Origin: Anaerotruncus colihominis
Lineage (GTDB): Bacteria; Bacillota; Clostridia; Oscillospirales; Ruminococcaceae
NCBI GenBank assembly: GCA_025146135.1
Contig: CP102255.1
Coordinates: forward strand, 992,001-1,056,000
Direction of reading: 5' to 3'
DNA: 64,000 bases
Under the pieces are notes generated by a model that did not search any database, had not been told where the DNA came from, and saw only the letters and a program-made list of their open reading frames with translations. Positions 8,701 through 16,041 of the stretch are shown here, in pieces; position 1 is the first letter of the stretch; each line of letters begins with the position of its first letter. The position numbers and the translations under genes are program-made.

Positions 8701-9367
8701 GTATCTGGGGGGGACAAGCTCCGGATATTACGGCTCCGACGATGAGGAGGAAGGTGACGATGAGGACAGCGGCGATGAGGATAGCGGCGACGCGGTTGAA
8801 AGCGTATCGCTCGACCGCGAGAAGCTTTCAATGCGCGTGGGCGAGACATATCAGCTCGAGGCGACCGTCCGCCCGCGGACAGCGGAGAATAAGGATGTCA
8901 CATGGGAGTCGGATGACGAGGATGTCGTCGAGGTATCGCCGTCCGGAGAGCTGACCGCTGTCGGCGAGGGAGAGGCGCAGGTCACTGTTACGACGGATGA
9001 CGGCGGCGAGACGGCGGTCTGCACCGTCAAAGTGCGCGGCGACGCTTCGGACGATGAGCAAGACGATGAGCAGGCCGACCCGGAGGAAGGCGTGCTTGTG
9101 GAATCGATTTCCATTTCCGGTCCGGACGAGCTGGAGGCGGATGGCTCCCGCAGCGAATACACCGGCGAGGTGTCGCCTGCCAACGCCGAGGACCCCGGTA
9201 TCAAGTGGAGCGTGAGCGATCCGGATATTCTGGAGATTTCAAAGATCAGCGACGACGAGCACACCGTATATGTCGAGGGACTCCAGGAGGGCACGGCGTA
9301 TCTGATCGCCGAGGGCTACAATGGCAGCGAGGCCATCGAAAAATTTGAGATACGCGTGGTTTCATGA
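5732..9367 (+). CDS. Multidomain wall protein: GHL10-like domain, N-acetylmuramoyl-L-alanine amidase and Big2 repeats
   Basis: 1211 aa from a GTG (GGGAGG six bases upstream). In order: a membrane anchor or signal (residues 10-33), an acidic Pro/Ser-rich linker (about 35-115), a divergent GHL10-type barrel (about 125-425), beta-rich linker domains (about 450-820), and an Amidase_3 catalytic domain (about 822-1000). The amidase ligands are all present: His830 in DPGHGG, Glu846, His896 in SVHSN and catalytic Glu958 in AEIGF. It should cut the lactyl-alanine bond of peptidoglycan. A very acidic linker and two Big2/Ig-like modules (about 1030-1110 and 1125-1211) end the protein. It probably remodels wall during division or sporulation; it lacks an LPXTG anchor. 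Confidence 0.9.
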   Translation: MFKDAPNRKKLILVLSAVFVSLTLLTGVLAYLSGPLTELAQGPAQSEGSGPSESRPDGEQGMDGEISEQDGQTADSSQASVPPDVSAENPAPPDASSAPPDTAGETGTDSSDNGQADEPVYFNVPTEMRGVMISAGTDYLTNGTDVSAQELATQLDEALAAAQQLTMNTVIIDTQYGDSVLFESSALESAPLGLDVTEYLCAKAREMGFYVYATYDVSTRSGGEGLTADGAALDDLAENIGAFAEAYKPDGILLDGYECADSPAAYAGYLQSGGGMGYEAYQRQVPRALLETAAAAVRENAPGVQVGLYTQAVWQNSDADPDGSDTKAETTALGTGNADTRAFVKDGLFDFVMVKNYGSTNEETARFGVVAAWWAGVVDGTDTKLYMMHAADRVGTQSVGWTVYEQLTAQIIRLEEAGGSSGSAFNSLAALRSDPGGSTTTLIQYLNDEINEQWVLTQLAVTKPAELTFTTQEQTVTFQGASDPQADVTLNGEKIPTNESGYFTIREELKAGLNTFTIEHKGKSLTYNITRIVQVIKEVSPTGKISVDGGMQVSVSALAYEGAQVTASVGGQTIQLTETEDDTDEAERDSGYRLYVGVFTAPSASATATSMGNITFTATAQGETQTMQGASVTVNKLAVMGDGAVVYVTADQAETFPTDTLNDNSNPNYFPLPQGTVDKTYGDEIVYKNGSVTKTYWKLESGVRVYSSDIKASGGAMPDQNVISDMRIKTSGSYTTVTLDMTQKVPYKVEYDGSRLVFRFQYTAETPGSADGKGIFESASWDGSNLVLTLKKAGGFIGYRAYYEGDSLNLRFHNSPGGLSGARVVVDPGHGGNDPGAEGFYPGKDEADINYAIAEKLVADLKSQGASVLMTQPGSTMATRLAAARSFNAQVLVSVHSNTAPNSSAKGTEVYYFYPFAKQLAANISANVASALGTDNRGAKAGLYYMTRESQFACVLAEIGFLSNDDEYTKMINSKYQNRIAEAIANGVSAYLGGTSSGYYGSDDEEEGDDEDSGDEDSGDAVESVSLDREKLSMRVGETYQLEATVRPRTAENKDVTWESDDEDVVEVSPSGELTAVGEGEAQVTVTTDDGGETAVCTVKVRGDASDDEQDDEQADPEEGVLVESISISGPDELEADGSRSEYTGEVSPANAEDPGIKWSVSDPDILEISKISDDEHTVYVEGLQEGTAYLIAEGYNGSEAIEKFEIRVVS

Positions 9368-9394
9368 CGTAAGCGCGCTGCGGGTATTTTCGTA

Positions 9395-9423
9395 TTGCGT
9401 CTGCTCACAAAGTTTGATATAAT
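9395..9423 (+). promoter_or_regulatory. Promoter of nfnAB
   Basis: TTGCGT (9395-9400), 17 bases and TATAAT (9418-9423), about 85 bp before nfnA. Confidence 0.75.
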
Positions 9424-9506
9424 TATTCAGAAAAATTTGTTTATTAGTTTACAAATTTTAAAAACAGAACCCGCATGCGCGTGGTTCGGGAGGCAGGAGT
9501 GAAAGA

Positions 9507-10364
9507 ATGTACAAAATCGTAAGAAAACGCGCCCTCAATGACAGCGTGACTTTGATGGAGGTGCAGGCGCCGCACATCGCCAAAAAAGCGAAGGCGGGCC
9601 AGTTCATCATTTTCCGCGTCGATGAGCAGGGCGAGCGCGTGCCGCTGACCATCGCGGATTATGACCGCGAGGCCGGGACGGTGACGATCATTTATCAGAT
9701 TGTAGGCGCTTCGACAAAGCTGCTCAATACGCTGGAGGAGGGCGATAGTATTCTGGACTTTGTCGGCCCGCTCGGCGTACCCACGCATATTGACCCGAAC
9801 GCAAAGCGTGTTTGCGTGATCGGCGGCGGCGTCGGAACGGCGATTGCCTATCCGCAGGCCAAAGCGCTGCATAACGCCGGCATCGCGGTCGATATGATCG
9901 CGGGATTTCGTTCGAAGGATATCGTGATCCTTGAGGACGAAATGAAGGCTGTCACCGACCATCTGTATATCATGACCGACGACGGCACCTACGGCGAAAA
10001 GGGGCTCGTCACAAATAAGCTTCAGGCGCTGATCGACGCCGGCGAACAGTACGACGAGGTGATCGCGATCGGCCCGGTCATTATGATGAAGTTTGTCGCA
10101 GCCACCACAAAGCCCTACGGCATTAAGACGCTCGTATCGCTCAACCCGATCATGGTCGACGGAACGGGCATGTGCGGCGGCTGCCGCGTCAAGGTCGGCG
10201 GCCAGATGAAATTTGCATGTGTCGACGGCCCGGATTTTGACGGCCATGAGGTCGATTTCGACGAGCTGATGCACCGCAACAGCTTTTATAAAGAGCGCGA
10301 GGCCGCGGATCGCGAGGACCCGGCCCATATCTGCCGCCTGACAGGAGGAAAACGCAATGCCTAA
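9507..10364 (+). CDS. nfnA: Ferredoxin-NADP+ reductase (NfnAB) FAD/[2Fe-2S] subunit
   Basis: 285 aa. An N-terminal FAD-binding barrel (RVPLTIADYD) is followed by an NAD(P)-binding fold (IGGGVGTAIAYPQAKAL) and a C-terminal cluster motif, MCGGCRVKVGGQMKFACVDGPDF, that binds [2Fe-2S]. This is the small subunit of NADH-dependent reduced ferredoxin:NADP+ oxidoreductase, which couples NADH and ferredoxin to NADPH in anaerobes (also annotated as sulfide dehydrogenase beta or a DHODH-K-like subunit). It overlaps the next gene by 8 bp, as expected for a complex. Confidence 0.92.
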   Translation: MYKIVRKRALNDSVTLMEVQAPHIAKKAKAGQFIIFRVDEQGERVPLTIADYDREAGTVTIIYQIVGASTKLLNTLEEGDSILDFVGPLGVPTHIDPNAKRVCVIGGGVGTAIAYPQAKALHNAGIAVDMIAGFRSKDIVILEDEMKAVTDHLYIMTDDGTYGEKGLVTNKLQALIDAGEQYDEVIAIGPVIMMKFVAATTKPYGIKTLVSLNPIMVDGTGMCGGCRVKVGGQMKFACVDGPDFDGHEVDFDELMHRNSFYKEREAADREDPAHICRLTGGKRNA

Positions 10365-11745
10365 TATGTCGCCTAAGAAGCATCCGATGCCGGAACAGGC
10401 GCCGGATGTACGCAACCATAATTTCGAGGAGGTCGCGCTCGGCTATACGGCTGAGATGGCGATGGAGGAAGCGCAGAGATGCCTGCACTGCAAGCATCAG
10501 CCGTGTGTGGCCGGCTGTCCGGTCAACGTACATATCCCGCAGTTCATTGCAAAGGTGGCTGAGGGCGATTTTGCCGGCGCATACCGTGAAATTGCGCTGA
10601 CCAACGGCCTGCCGGCTGTCTGTGGACGTGTCTGCCCGCAGGAGACGCAGTGCGAGGGTAAATGTGTGCGCGGGATCAAGGGTGAACCGGTTGGAATCGG
10701 CCGGCTGGAGCGGTTTGTCGCGGACTGGTGGATGGAGCATGGAGACGGTAAAACAGAAAAGCCTGCCTCCAACGGCCACCGTGTCGCGGTGGTCGGCGCT
10801 GGCCCGGCCGGTTTGACCTGCGCCGGCGATCTTGCGAAAATGGGCTATGAGGTTACTGTGTTCGAGGCGCTCCAGACGGCCGGCGGCGTGCTTGTCTATG
10901 GAATCCCGCAGTTTCGTCTGCCAAAGGAGATCGTCGCGCGCGAGGTTGGCGCGCTCAAGGAGCTTGGCGTCGATATTGAGACAAATATGGTCATCGGCAA
11001 GGTCGATTCGGTCGACGAACTGTTTGAGCAGGGCTATGAAGCCGTGTTCATCGGTTCCGGCGCGGGCCTGCCGAGCTTTATGGGCATCGAGGGCGAAGGG
11101 CTGCTCGGCGTCTATTCAGCCAATGAGTATCTGACACGCATCAATCTGATGAAAGCATATCGTGAAGGGTACGACACGCCGATTGCAAAATCGAAGGCGG
11201 TCGCCGTTGTCGGCGGCGGCAATGTGGCGATGGACGCGGCCCGCTGCGCCAAGCGTATGGGCGCGGACACCGTTTACATCGTTTACCGCCGCTCCATGCA
11301 GGAGCTGCCCGCCCGCGCCGAGGAGGTCCATCATGCGCAGGAGGAAGGCATTGTCTTTAAGCTGCTCAACAATCCTGTGAAGATCATCGGCGATGAAAAC
11401 GGGCATGTCACAGGGATCGAATGTATTGAGATGGAGCTTGGCGAGCCGGACGCGTCCGGACGCCGCCGTCCGATCCCGAAGGAAGGCAGCAATTTTGTGC
11501 TCGACGTCGATACGGTCATCATGTCGATTGGAACAAGCCCGAACCCGCTGATCCGCTCTACAACGACCGGCCTGGAGGCGAATAAACACGGCTGCCTGGT
11601 GGCGGACGAAAAGGGCGCGACGACAAAGCCCGGCGTGTTCGCCGGCGGCGACGCCGTGACAGGAGCGGCGACGGTGATCCTCGCGATGGGCGCGGGAAAA
11701 ACCGCCGCGCAGTCAATTGACGAATATATCCGTTCCAAAAATTAA
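10357..11745 (+). CDS. nfnB: NfnB/GltA-type glutamate-synthase-like subunit (ferredoxin-NADP+ reductase)
   Basis: 462 aa; ACAGGAGG precedes the ATG. N-terminal cysteines (CLHCKHQPCVAGCPV, CGRVCPQETQCEGKCVRG) bind two [4Fe-4S] clusters. Two dinucleotide folds follow: VVGAGPAGLTCAGDLAKMG for FAD and VVGGGNVAMDAARCAKRMG for NADPH. Because it is coupled to nfnA, the bifurcating NfnB role is preferred over stand-alone NADPH glutamate synthase (gltA), its usual automatic name. No glutamate synthase large subunit is present. Confidence 0.92.
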   Translation: MPNMSPKKHPMPEQAPDVRNHNFEEVALGYTAEMAMEEAQRCLHCKHQPCVAGCPVNVHIPQFIAKVAEGDFAGAYREIALTNGLPAVCGRVCPQETQCEGKCVRGIKGEPVGIGRLERFVADWWMEHGDGKTEKPASNGHRVAVVGAGPAGLTCAGDLAKMGYEVTVFEALQTAGGVLVYGIPQFRLPKEIVAREVGALKELGVDIETNMVIGKVDSVDELFEQGYEAVFIGSGAGLPSFMGIEGEGLLGVYSANEYLTRINLMKAYREGYDTPIAKSKAVAVVGGGNVAMDAARCAKRMGADTVYIVYRRSMQELPARAEEVHHAQEEGIVFKLLNNPVKIIGDENGHVTGIECIEMELGEPDASGRRRPIPKEGSNFVLDVDTVIMSIGTSPNPLIRSTTTGLEANKHGCLVADEKGATTKPGVFAGGDAVTGAATVILAMGAGKTAAQSIDEYIRSKN

Positions 11746-11801
11746 ACGTCGGTCATATTCAGAACCTGTATTCACAGCCGGAGGATGCTGGACAGGCTTT
11801 T

Positions 11802-11831
11802 AAAACGGGGCGCTTAAAGCGCCCCGTTTTT
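11802..11831 (+). terminator. Rho-independent terminator of nfnAB
   Basis: A 14-bp stem (aaaacggggcgctt and its complement) with a T-run. Confidence 0.9.
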
Positions 11832-11974
11832 CTGTGCCCGGCGGGCTGGGCCGGCGGGCATGATTTTTTCTCCGCGTGCATAGACTTGTCTTATCAGGGA
11901 TCAGCGCCGGTTTACCGGCAGGCTTGCCCCTACAACCTCAGACAACTGGTTCCAGATAAAGGAGAAGGACGATT

Positions 11975-12982
11975 ATGACGGTTCATACACCCCATCCCCC
12001 GCGCAGACGGCCGGGTGTGCCGGTACGCAGCGGAAAAACAAAGGATCCCTACCTGTTTCTGATGACGGTGCAGATTGTGCTTTGTGTTTTGCTTGGCGGC
12101 GCGTCATTCGCGTTGGCACAATTGAATCCAACGCTTGCGCATGAGGTTGGCGCGCAATACCGCGCTTATTTAGAATCGGACGGCGCCGGTCTGACGCTGG
12201 AATTTCCGTCTGATCTGCCGGCCCGCGTCGGACAGGCAGCCGGCCGTGCGGCCGATTGGCTGTCGCAGAAGGCCGGCGGCTTATTCATGCCGCGCGGTCA
12301 GACGCCGCCGGAGGCTGTCGGTTCCACGGCTGATGCACAGCAGCCGGCAGACAGCGAACAGCAGCCATCGGCGGAAAGCATGCCGCTTGACGCCTGGAAC
12401 GCGTTTGTAAAGGCGCAGGCGGATGACGGCGCCAAAGACGCCGCCTTTGGCGAGACGGAAGCAACAGCACAGACAGCATCCGCACAGCCCGGCGGCGCAG
12501 GCGGCTGGATGGACGCAAAGAAGGAGGAAGGCAAGGCCGCGCCGGAAGCCTGCGCGCTCGCTCCAATTTTTGTTTCCGCGCTTGTGGAACCGCCGTCGTC
12601 GGGCACAGTGACCTCCCTGTATGGCTGGCGCGAACACCCGATCAGCGGTGCGGATGATTTTCACCGGGGGCTTGATATCGCCGCGCCGGAGGGTGTGGGC
12701 GTATATGCCGCGCTTCCTGGGCGCGTAGCCGAGGTGGATACGTCTGCCATTTACGGCAATTACATCACGCTCGACCACGGCGGGGGGCTTCAAACAACCT
12801 ATTGCCACTGCTCAAAGATTGTCGCGCCTGCCGGCGCGAATCTGCGCCGCGGCGAGCTGCTTGCATATGTCGGCAGCACGGGCATTTCCACCGGGCCACA
12901 TGTCCATTTTGAAATCAGCCTGAACGGGAAGTATTATAATCCCGCCTGGGTGTTGGACGGGATGGACGGCTATGGGGTTTAA
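11975..12982 (+). CDS. M23 (LytM) metallopeptidase-domain membrane protein, SpoIVFA-like
   Basis: 335 aa. A cytoplasmic N-terminus and one membrane segment (about residues 28-49) lead into a variable low-complexity region and a C-terminal M23 domain (about 205-330). Both zinc motifs look intact: FHRGLDIAAPEG and HVHFEI. In B. subtilis, SpoIVFA is a membrane protein with a LytM-type domain encoded directly upstream of the M50 protease SpoIVFB, which it restrains. Here the next gene overlaps by 11 bp and encodes an M50 protease, so the same pairing is inferred. An intact active site means real wall-hydrolase activity is also possible. Confidence 0.8.
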   Translation: MTVHTPHPPRRRPGVPVRSGKTKDPYLFLMTVQIVLCVLLGGASFALAQLNPTLAHEVGAQYRAYLESDGAGLTLEFPSDLPARVGQAAGRAADWLSQKAGGLFMPRGQTPPEAVGSTADAQQPADSEQQPSAESMPLDAWNAFVKAQADDGAKDAAFGETEATAQTASAQPGGAGGWMDAKKEEGKAAPEACALAPIFVSALVEPPSSGTVTSLYGWREHPISGADDFHRGLDIAAPEGVGVYAALPGRVAEVDTSAIYGNYITLDHGGGLQTTYCHCSKIVAPAGANLRRGELLAYVGSTGISTGPHVHFEISLNGKYYNPAWVLDGMDGYGV

Positions 12983-13538
12983 GTTTCATGGGACACACTA
13001 TTTTTTTACATTTGGTTTTTTTATGGTGCTGGCGCTTTATATGCTGTTTGACCGGACAGGCGCGGGCTTGCCGGCGCTTTGCTGTGTCGCGCTGCACGAG
13101 TGCGGGCACATCGCGGCGATGCATTTAGTCGGCGCGCGCGTGACCGATTTGCAGTTCTGTGCGTTCGGCGTGCGTATGAAAAAACAGGGCTTGCTTTCCT
13201 ATGGACAGGAGGCGGCGGTCTATTTCGGAGGCGCGGCGGCAAATCTTGCCGCGCTGGCGGCGGTCTTTCCGTTTGCCGGCTGGAACTTATTCACAACGGC
13301 GAACGCCGCGTTAGCGGTATTTAACCTGCTTCCCATCGGCCGGCTTGACGGCGGCGTCCTGCTGCATCTTCTATTGTGCCGTGCGGGCGGTTTGGAGAGA
13401 GCGGATCTGCTGCGCCGGGTGATCGGCTTTGTTATTCTGACGCCGCTGTTTGCGGGCGGCTTTTGGCTGCTTATGCGTGGAAACTGCACGCTTCTTTTTA
13501 CAGCGGTCTACCTCGCCGTTACGCTTCTGTGCGCATGA
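12972..13538 (+). CDS. SpoIVFB-like M50 intramembrane metalloprotease
   Basis: 188 aa, about five membrane helices. The zinc site is complete: HECGH (HExxH) in the second helix and NLLPIGRLDGG, carrying the Asp ligand. Site-2 proteases of this small size, encoded behind an M23 membrane protein, are SpoIVFB-type, and SpoIVFB removes the pro-sequence of sigma-K in the mother cell. The window also encodes a pro-sigma-K at 49571-50275, which fits. The start overlaps the upstream gene, giving translational coupling. It lacks the C-terminal CBS domain of B. subtilis SpoIVFB. Confidence 0.82.
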   Translation: MGFKFHGTHYFFTFGFFMVLALYMLFDRTGAGLPALCCVALHECGHIAAMHLVGARVTDLQFCAFGVRMKKQGLLSYGQEAAVYFGGAAANLAALAAVFPFAGWNLFTTANAALAVFNLLPIGRLDGGVLLHLLLCRAGGLERADLLRRVIGFVILTPLFAGGFWLLMRGNCTLLFTAVYLAVTLLCA

Positions 13539-13625
13539 CCGGTACGAGCCGCCCCGACTGGGTCGGCTCTTGGCAATGCAGGAAAAATGGTGGGGGAAGG
13601 GGGAATTGTGTTGGGGAAAAATTGG

Positions 13626-13654
13626 TTGAGACACAATGCGTAATATGGTACAAT
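13626..13654 (+). promoter_or_regulatory. Promoter at the left edge of repeat array 1
   Basis: TTGAGA (13626-13631), 17 bases and TACAAT (13649-13654). The -10 box belongs to the repeat itself, the -35 to the flank. It points toward the nitrite/sulfite reductase gene. Confidence 0.7.
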
Positions 13655-14100
13655 ATGCGCAGTGCAAACGGCAAACGCCGTTTGCAGCCGCCTTATGGCG
13701 GCTGCCGCTGCAAAGCAGCGGACCGCGCATGTTACACCACAGCCAAAACCGGCTTTGCCGGTTTCGCTGCCGCTTTGCGGCAGGCAAGCCCGAATGGGCT
13801 TGTTGCTGTGGTATAATAACCGCAGAGCGGTTATTATACCAATCTTATGGCCAGGGCGATACGCGGGCGCGGCCCGCTCCCGCCATGATGGCCGATTATA
13901 CCATGCCGCTTCGCGGACATGGTATAATAACCGCAGAGCGGTTATTATACGGGGGTTATGCCCAACGGCTCGCCGCTTGCGCGGCAACCGCCTTTTGATG
14001 GGCAATGATACCATGCCGCTTCGCGGCCATGGTATCATATGTGCAGAGTAAATGGCAAAGCCGTTTGCAGCCGCCATCCAATCGCAAAGCGGTTGCTTCA
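13649..14100 (+). repeat. Modular palindromic repeat array, copy 1
   Basis: About 450 bp of nested inverted repeats. Module I (13655-13730): an 8-of-9 bp closing stem around three hairpins (13664-13685, 13686-13703, 13705-13721). Module II (13733-13815): a 10-of-11 bp closing stem around three hairpins (13746-13764, 13767-13783, 13786-13801). Then come a perfect 14-bp palindrome (13810-13840), a GC hairpin, a CTTCG-loop hairpin (about 13896-13930), the palindrome again (about 13921-13950), a two-hairpin unit (about 13955-14005), another CTTCG-loop hairpin (14005-14038) and a worn second copy of the module I start (about 14036-14100). Bases 13731-13839 match 28491-28599 with one mismatch. Apparent reading frames here are by-products of the palindromes. 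Confidence 0.9.
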
Positions 14101-14199
14101 TCTGATTATGGCAGATTCAGCATGGGTAAACTGAATGTATCGCCGGACTGTCAGAAAACAGCGGGATGGTTACTATATAAAGAAAAGGATGGACAAGCT

Positions 14200-15744
14200 A
14201 TGAAAATCATTGCCCCCCAGGCATGGAGAGAGGATATCGCACTATTTAAAGAAAAAACGGACGCTTTCTACGCAGGGGAACTGGACAAGGGCGCCTATAA
14301 GGCTTTTTCCGGCTACTATGGAAGCTACGCGCAAAGAGGCGGGAAGGCGAATATGCTTCGCCTGCGCATGACGGCAGGCCGTGTGACCAGGGAGAAAATG
14401 GAATATACGGCAAAGGCGCTGCGTCAATATGATGTAAAAAGGCTGCATTTTACCACGTGTCAAACCATTCAGCTCCACGACCTTCAGCCCGAACAGGTAT
14501 ACGGCATTATGGAGGGCGCTCTGGATGCGGGAATTGTGACAATCGGCGGCGGCGGGGATTTTCCCCGCAATGTGATGTGTTCTCCGCTTTCCGGCGTGGA
14601 GCAGGATGAATTTTTTGATGTGCTCCCGTGGGCGCAGGCGGCCGGGGAGTATCTTATGAGCTTTATCAAGGCTGAGAAGATGCCGCGGAAATTAAAGGTC
14701 GGATTTTCCAATTCTCCAAAGAATCTGACGCATGCGACGTTCCGCGATTTAGGCTTTGCGGCAAGGGCGGACGGGCTGTTCGACGTATACAGCGCGGGCG
14801 GTCTTGGGAACAATCCCCGCTTTGGCGTCAGGGTGGCCCAGGCGGTCCAGCCGGAAAAAATCCTTTACTATATCAAAGCCATGTGGCTGACCTTCTGCGC
14901 TTACGGAAATTATGAAAACCGTGCAAAGGCGCGCACCCGTTATATGCAGGACGCGCTGGGCGGTCCCGAAAACTATGCAAAGGCGTACCGCGAGAAATTG
15001 GACGAGGCGTTTGGCGGCGAGGATCTGACGATTGTTGTAGAGCCTGTCGCTTTTGATAAGCAGGGCGACGGCTCCACGGCGCAGGGCCGCCGGGTCCTGG
15101 AGCAAAAGCAGGAGGGCCTTTACACGGTGCAGTGGCATCCGATCGGCGGACAGCCCACGCCGGAGGAATTTTGCGCTTTAAGCGATGCATTGGCGGAGAT
15201 GCCTGGCGCAGAAATGCGTCTCGCGCCGGACGAAACGGCCTATATTATCAACCTGACAGGAAACGAAGCCCAAAAGGTGTTGGAATTGACAAAAAACAGC
15301 GCCGGTACACTGTTCGAAAATTCAGTAAGCTGTATTGGAGCGCAGATCTGCCAGGTAGGTTTGCGTGATTCCCAGGCGCTCTTGACAGCTTGTATAGATG
15401 CGGTGCGCAAGGCGGGAATTCCCGATAAGGCCCTGCCCCAGATTCATATTTCCGGCTGTCCGTCCTCATGCGGCACTCATCAGATTGGCGCGCTGGGCTT
15501 CAGAGGTGGTGTGAAATCCGTGGATAAGAAGCCGCAGCCGGCGTTTGTCCTGTTTGTCAACGGGGACGAGCGCCAGGGCAAAGAAGCCATGGGACGGGAA
15601 CTGGGGACGATTTTGGAGACGGAGATTCCAGCCTTTCTGGTGGAACTTGGAACGGCCGTTGCGAAAAGCGGAATGGATTTTGACGCTTGGAACACGGCCG
15701 AACCGGAGGCGTTGGAACGTATTGCCGCGCAGCACCTGGCTTGA
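14200..15744 (+). CDS. Sirohaem-dependent nitrite/sulfite reductase
   Basis: 514 aa from the ATG that follows AAAGGATGG. It has two ferredoxin-like half domains (about 40-105 and 300-365) and two sirohaem/[4Fe-4S] segments. The cluster cysteines are CIGAQIC (C-x5-C) and CPSSC (C-x3-C). The enzyme reduces nitrite to ammonia or sulfite to sulfide with six electrons; which one cannot be decided. The neighbours are unrelated and no sirohaem synthesis or transport genes are close. The first in-frame ATG upstream (14005) lies inside the repeat array and is unlikely. Confidence 0.9.
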   Translation: MKIIAPQAWREDIALFKEKTDAFYAGELDKGAYKAFSGYYGSYAQRGGKANMLRLRMTAGRVTREKMEYTAKALRQYDVKRLHFTTCQTIQLHDLQPEQVYGIMEGALDAGIVTIGGGGDFPRNVMCSPLSGVEQDEFFDVLPWAQAAGEYLMSFIKAEKMPRKLKVGFSNSPKNLTHATFRDLGFAARADGLFDVYSAGGLGNNPRFGVRVAQAVQPEKILYYIKAMWLTFCAYGNYENRAKARTRYMQDALGGPENYAKAYREKLDEAFGGEDLTIVVEPVAFDKQGDGSTAQGRRVLEQKQEGLYTVQWHPIGGQPTPEEFCALSDALAEMPGAEMRLAPDETAYIINLTGNEAQKVLELTKNSAGTLFENSVSCIGAQICQVGLRDSQALLTACIDAVRKAGIPDKALPQIHISGCPSSCGTHQIGALGFRGGVKSVDKKPQPAFVLFVNGDERQGKEAMGRELGTILETEIPAFLVELGTAVAKSGMDFDAWNTAEPEALERIAAQHLA

Positions 15745-15862
15745 TGGGAAACATTACGAACAGGCATGCCGATTCTTGTCCGCTGAACGTATCATTGGGG
15801 TTTGCTTGAGAAAGACGGATATTCCAGTTTTTTAAGCGTTCCCCCGCTGCTGTACAGCTTTG

Positions 15863-15897
15863 GGCCATGCGGGCCGCTGAGGTCCGCATGGCCTTTT
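15863..15897 (+). terminator. Terminator after the nitrite/sulfite reductase
   Basis: A 10-bp stem (ggccatgcgg with ccgcatggcc) is followed by TTTT. Confidence 0.7.
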
Positions 15898-15961
15898 ATG
15901 GAGCTGCGCGGCGGGGCGGCAAAGATACGCATAATGGGAATTGTCAAGAAATTGATGGAAC

Positions 15962-15990
15962 TTGAAATACAGGGATGTTTGCGATACAAT
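15962..15990 (+). promoter_or_regulatory. Promoter of the radical SAM gene pair
   Basis: TTGAAA (15962-15967), 17 bases and TACAAT (15985-15990), 52 bp before the start. Confidence 0.8.
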
Positions 15991-16041
15991 AACACATAGT
16001 ATTATGGGATGGTTTGCCCTTGTGGAAGGATGTACGAACAC

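Noticed and set aside
10357-11745. Stand-alone glutamate synthase (gltA)
   Set aside because: It is translationally coupled to the FAD/[2Fe-2S] subunit and no glutamate synthase large subunit is near; NfnB is the better call.
13733-13815. A tRNA gene
   Set aside because: Three arms and a closing stem are present, but there is no anticodon loop of 7 nt, no T-loop GTTCRA and no CCA end.
13636-14051. Overlapping 120-190 codon frames on both strands in repeat array 1 (and similar frames at 28306-28715)
   Set aside because: They exist because palindromic GC-rich repeats lack stops; they share sequence on both strands, have no SD, and resemble no protein family.
13649-14100. CRISPR array
   Set aside because: The repeats are nested palindromes of varied length without regular unique spacers, and no cas genes are present.
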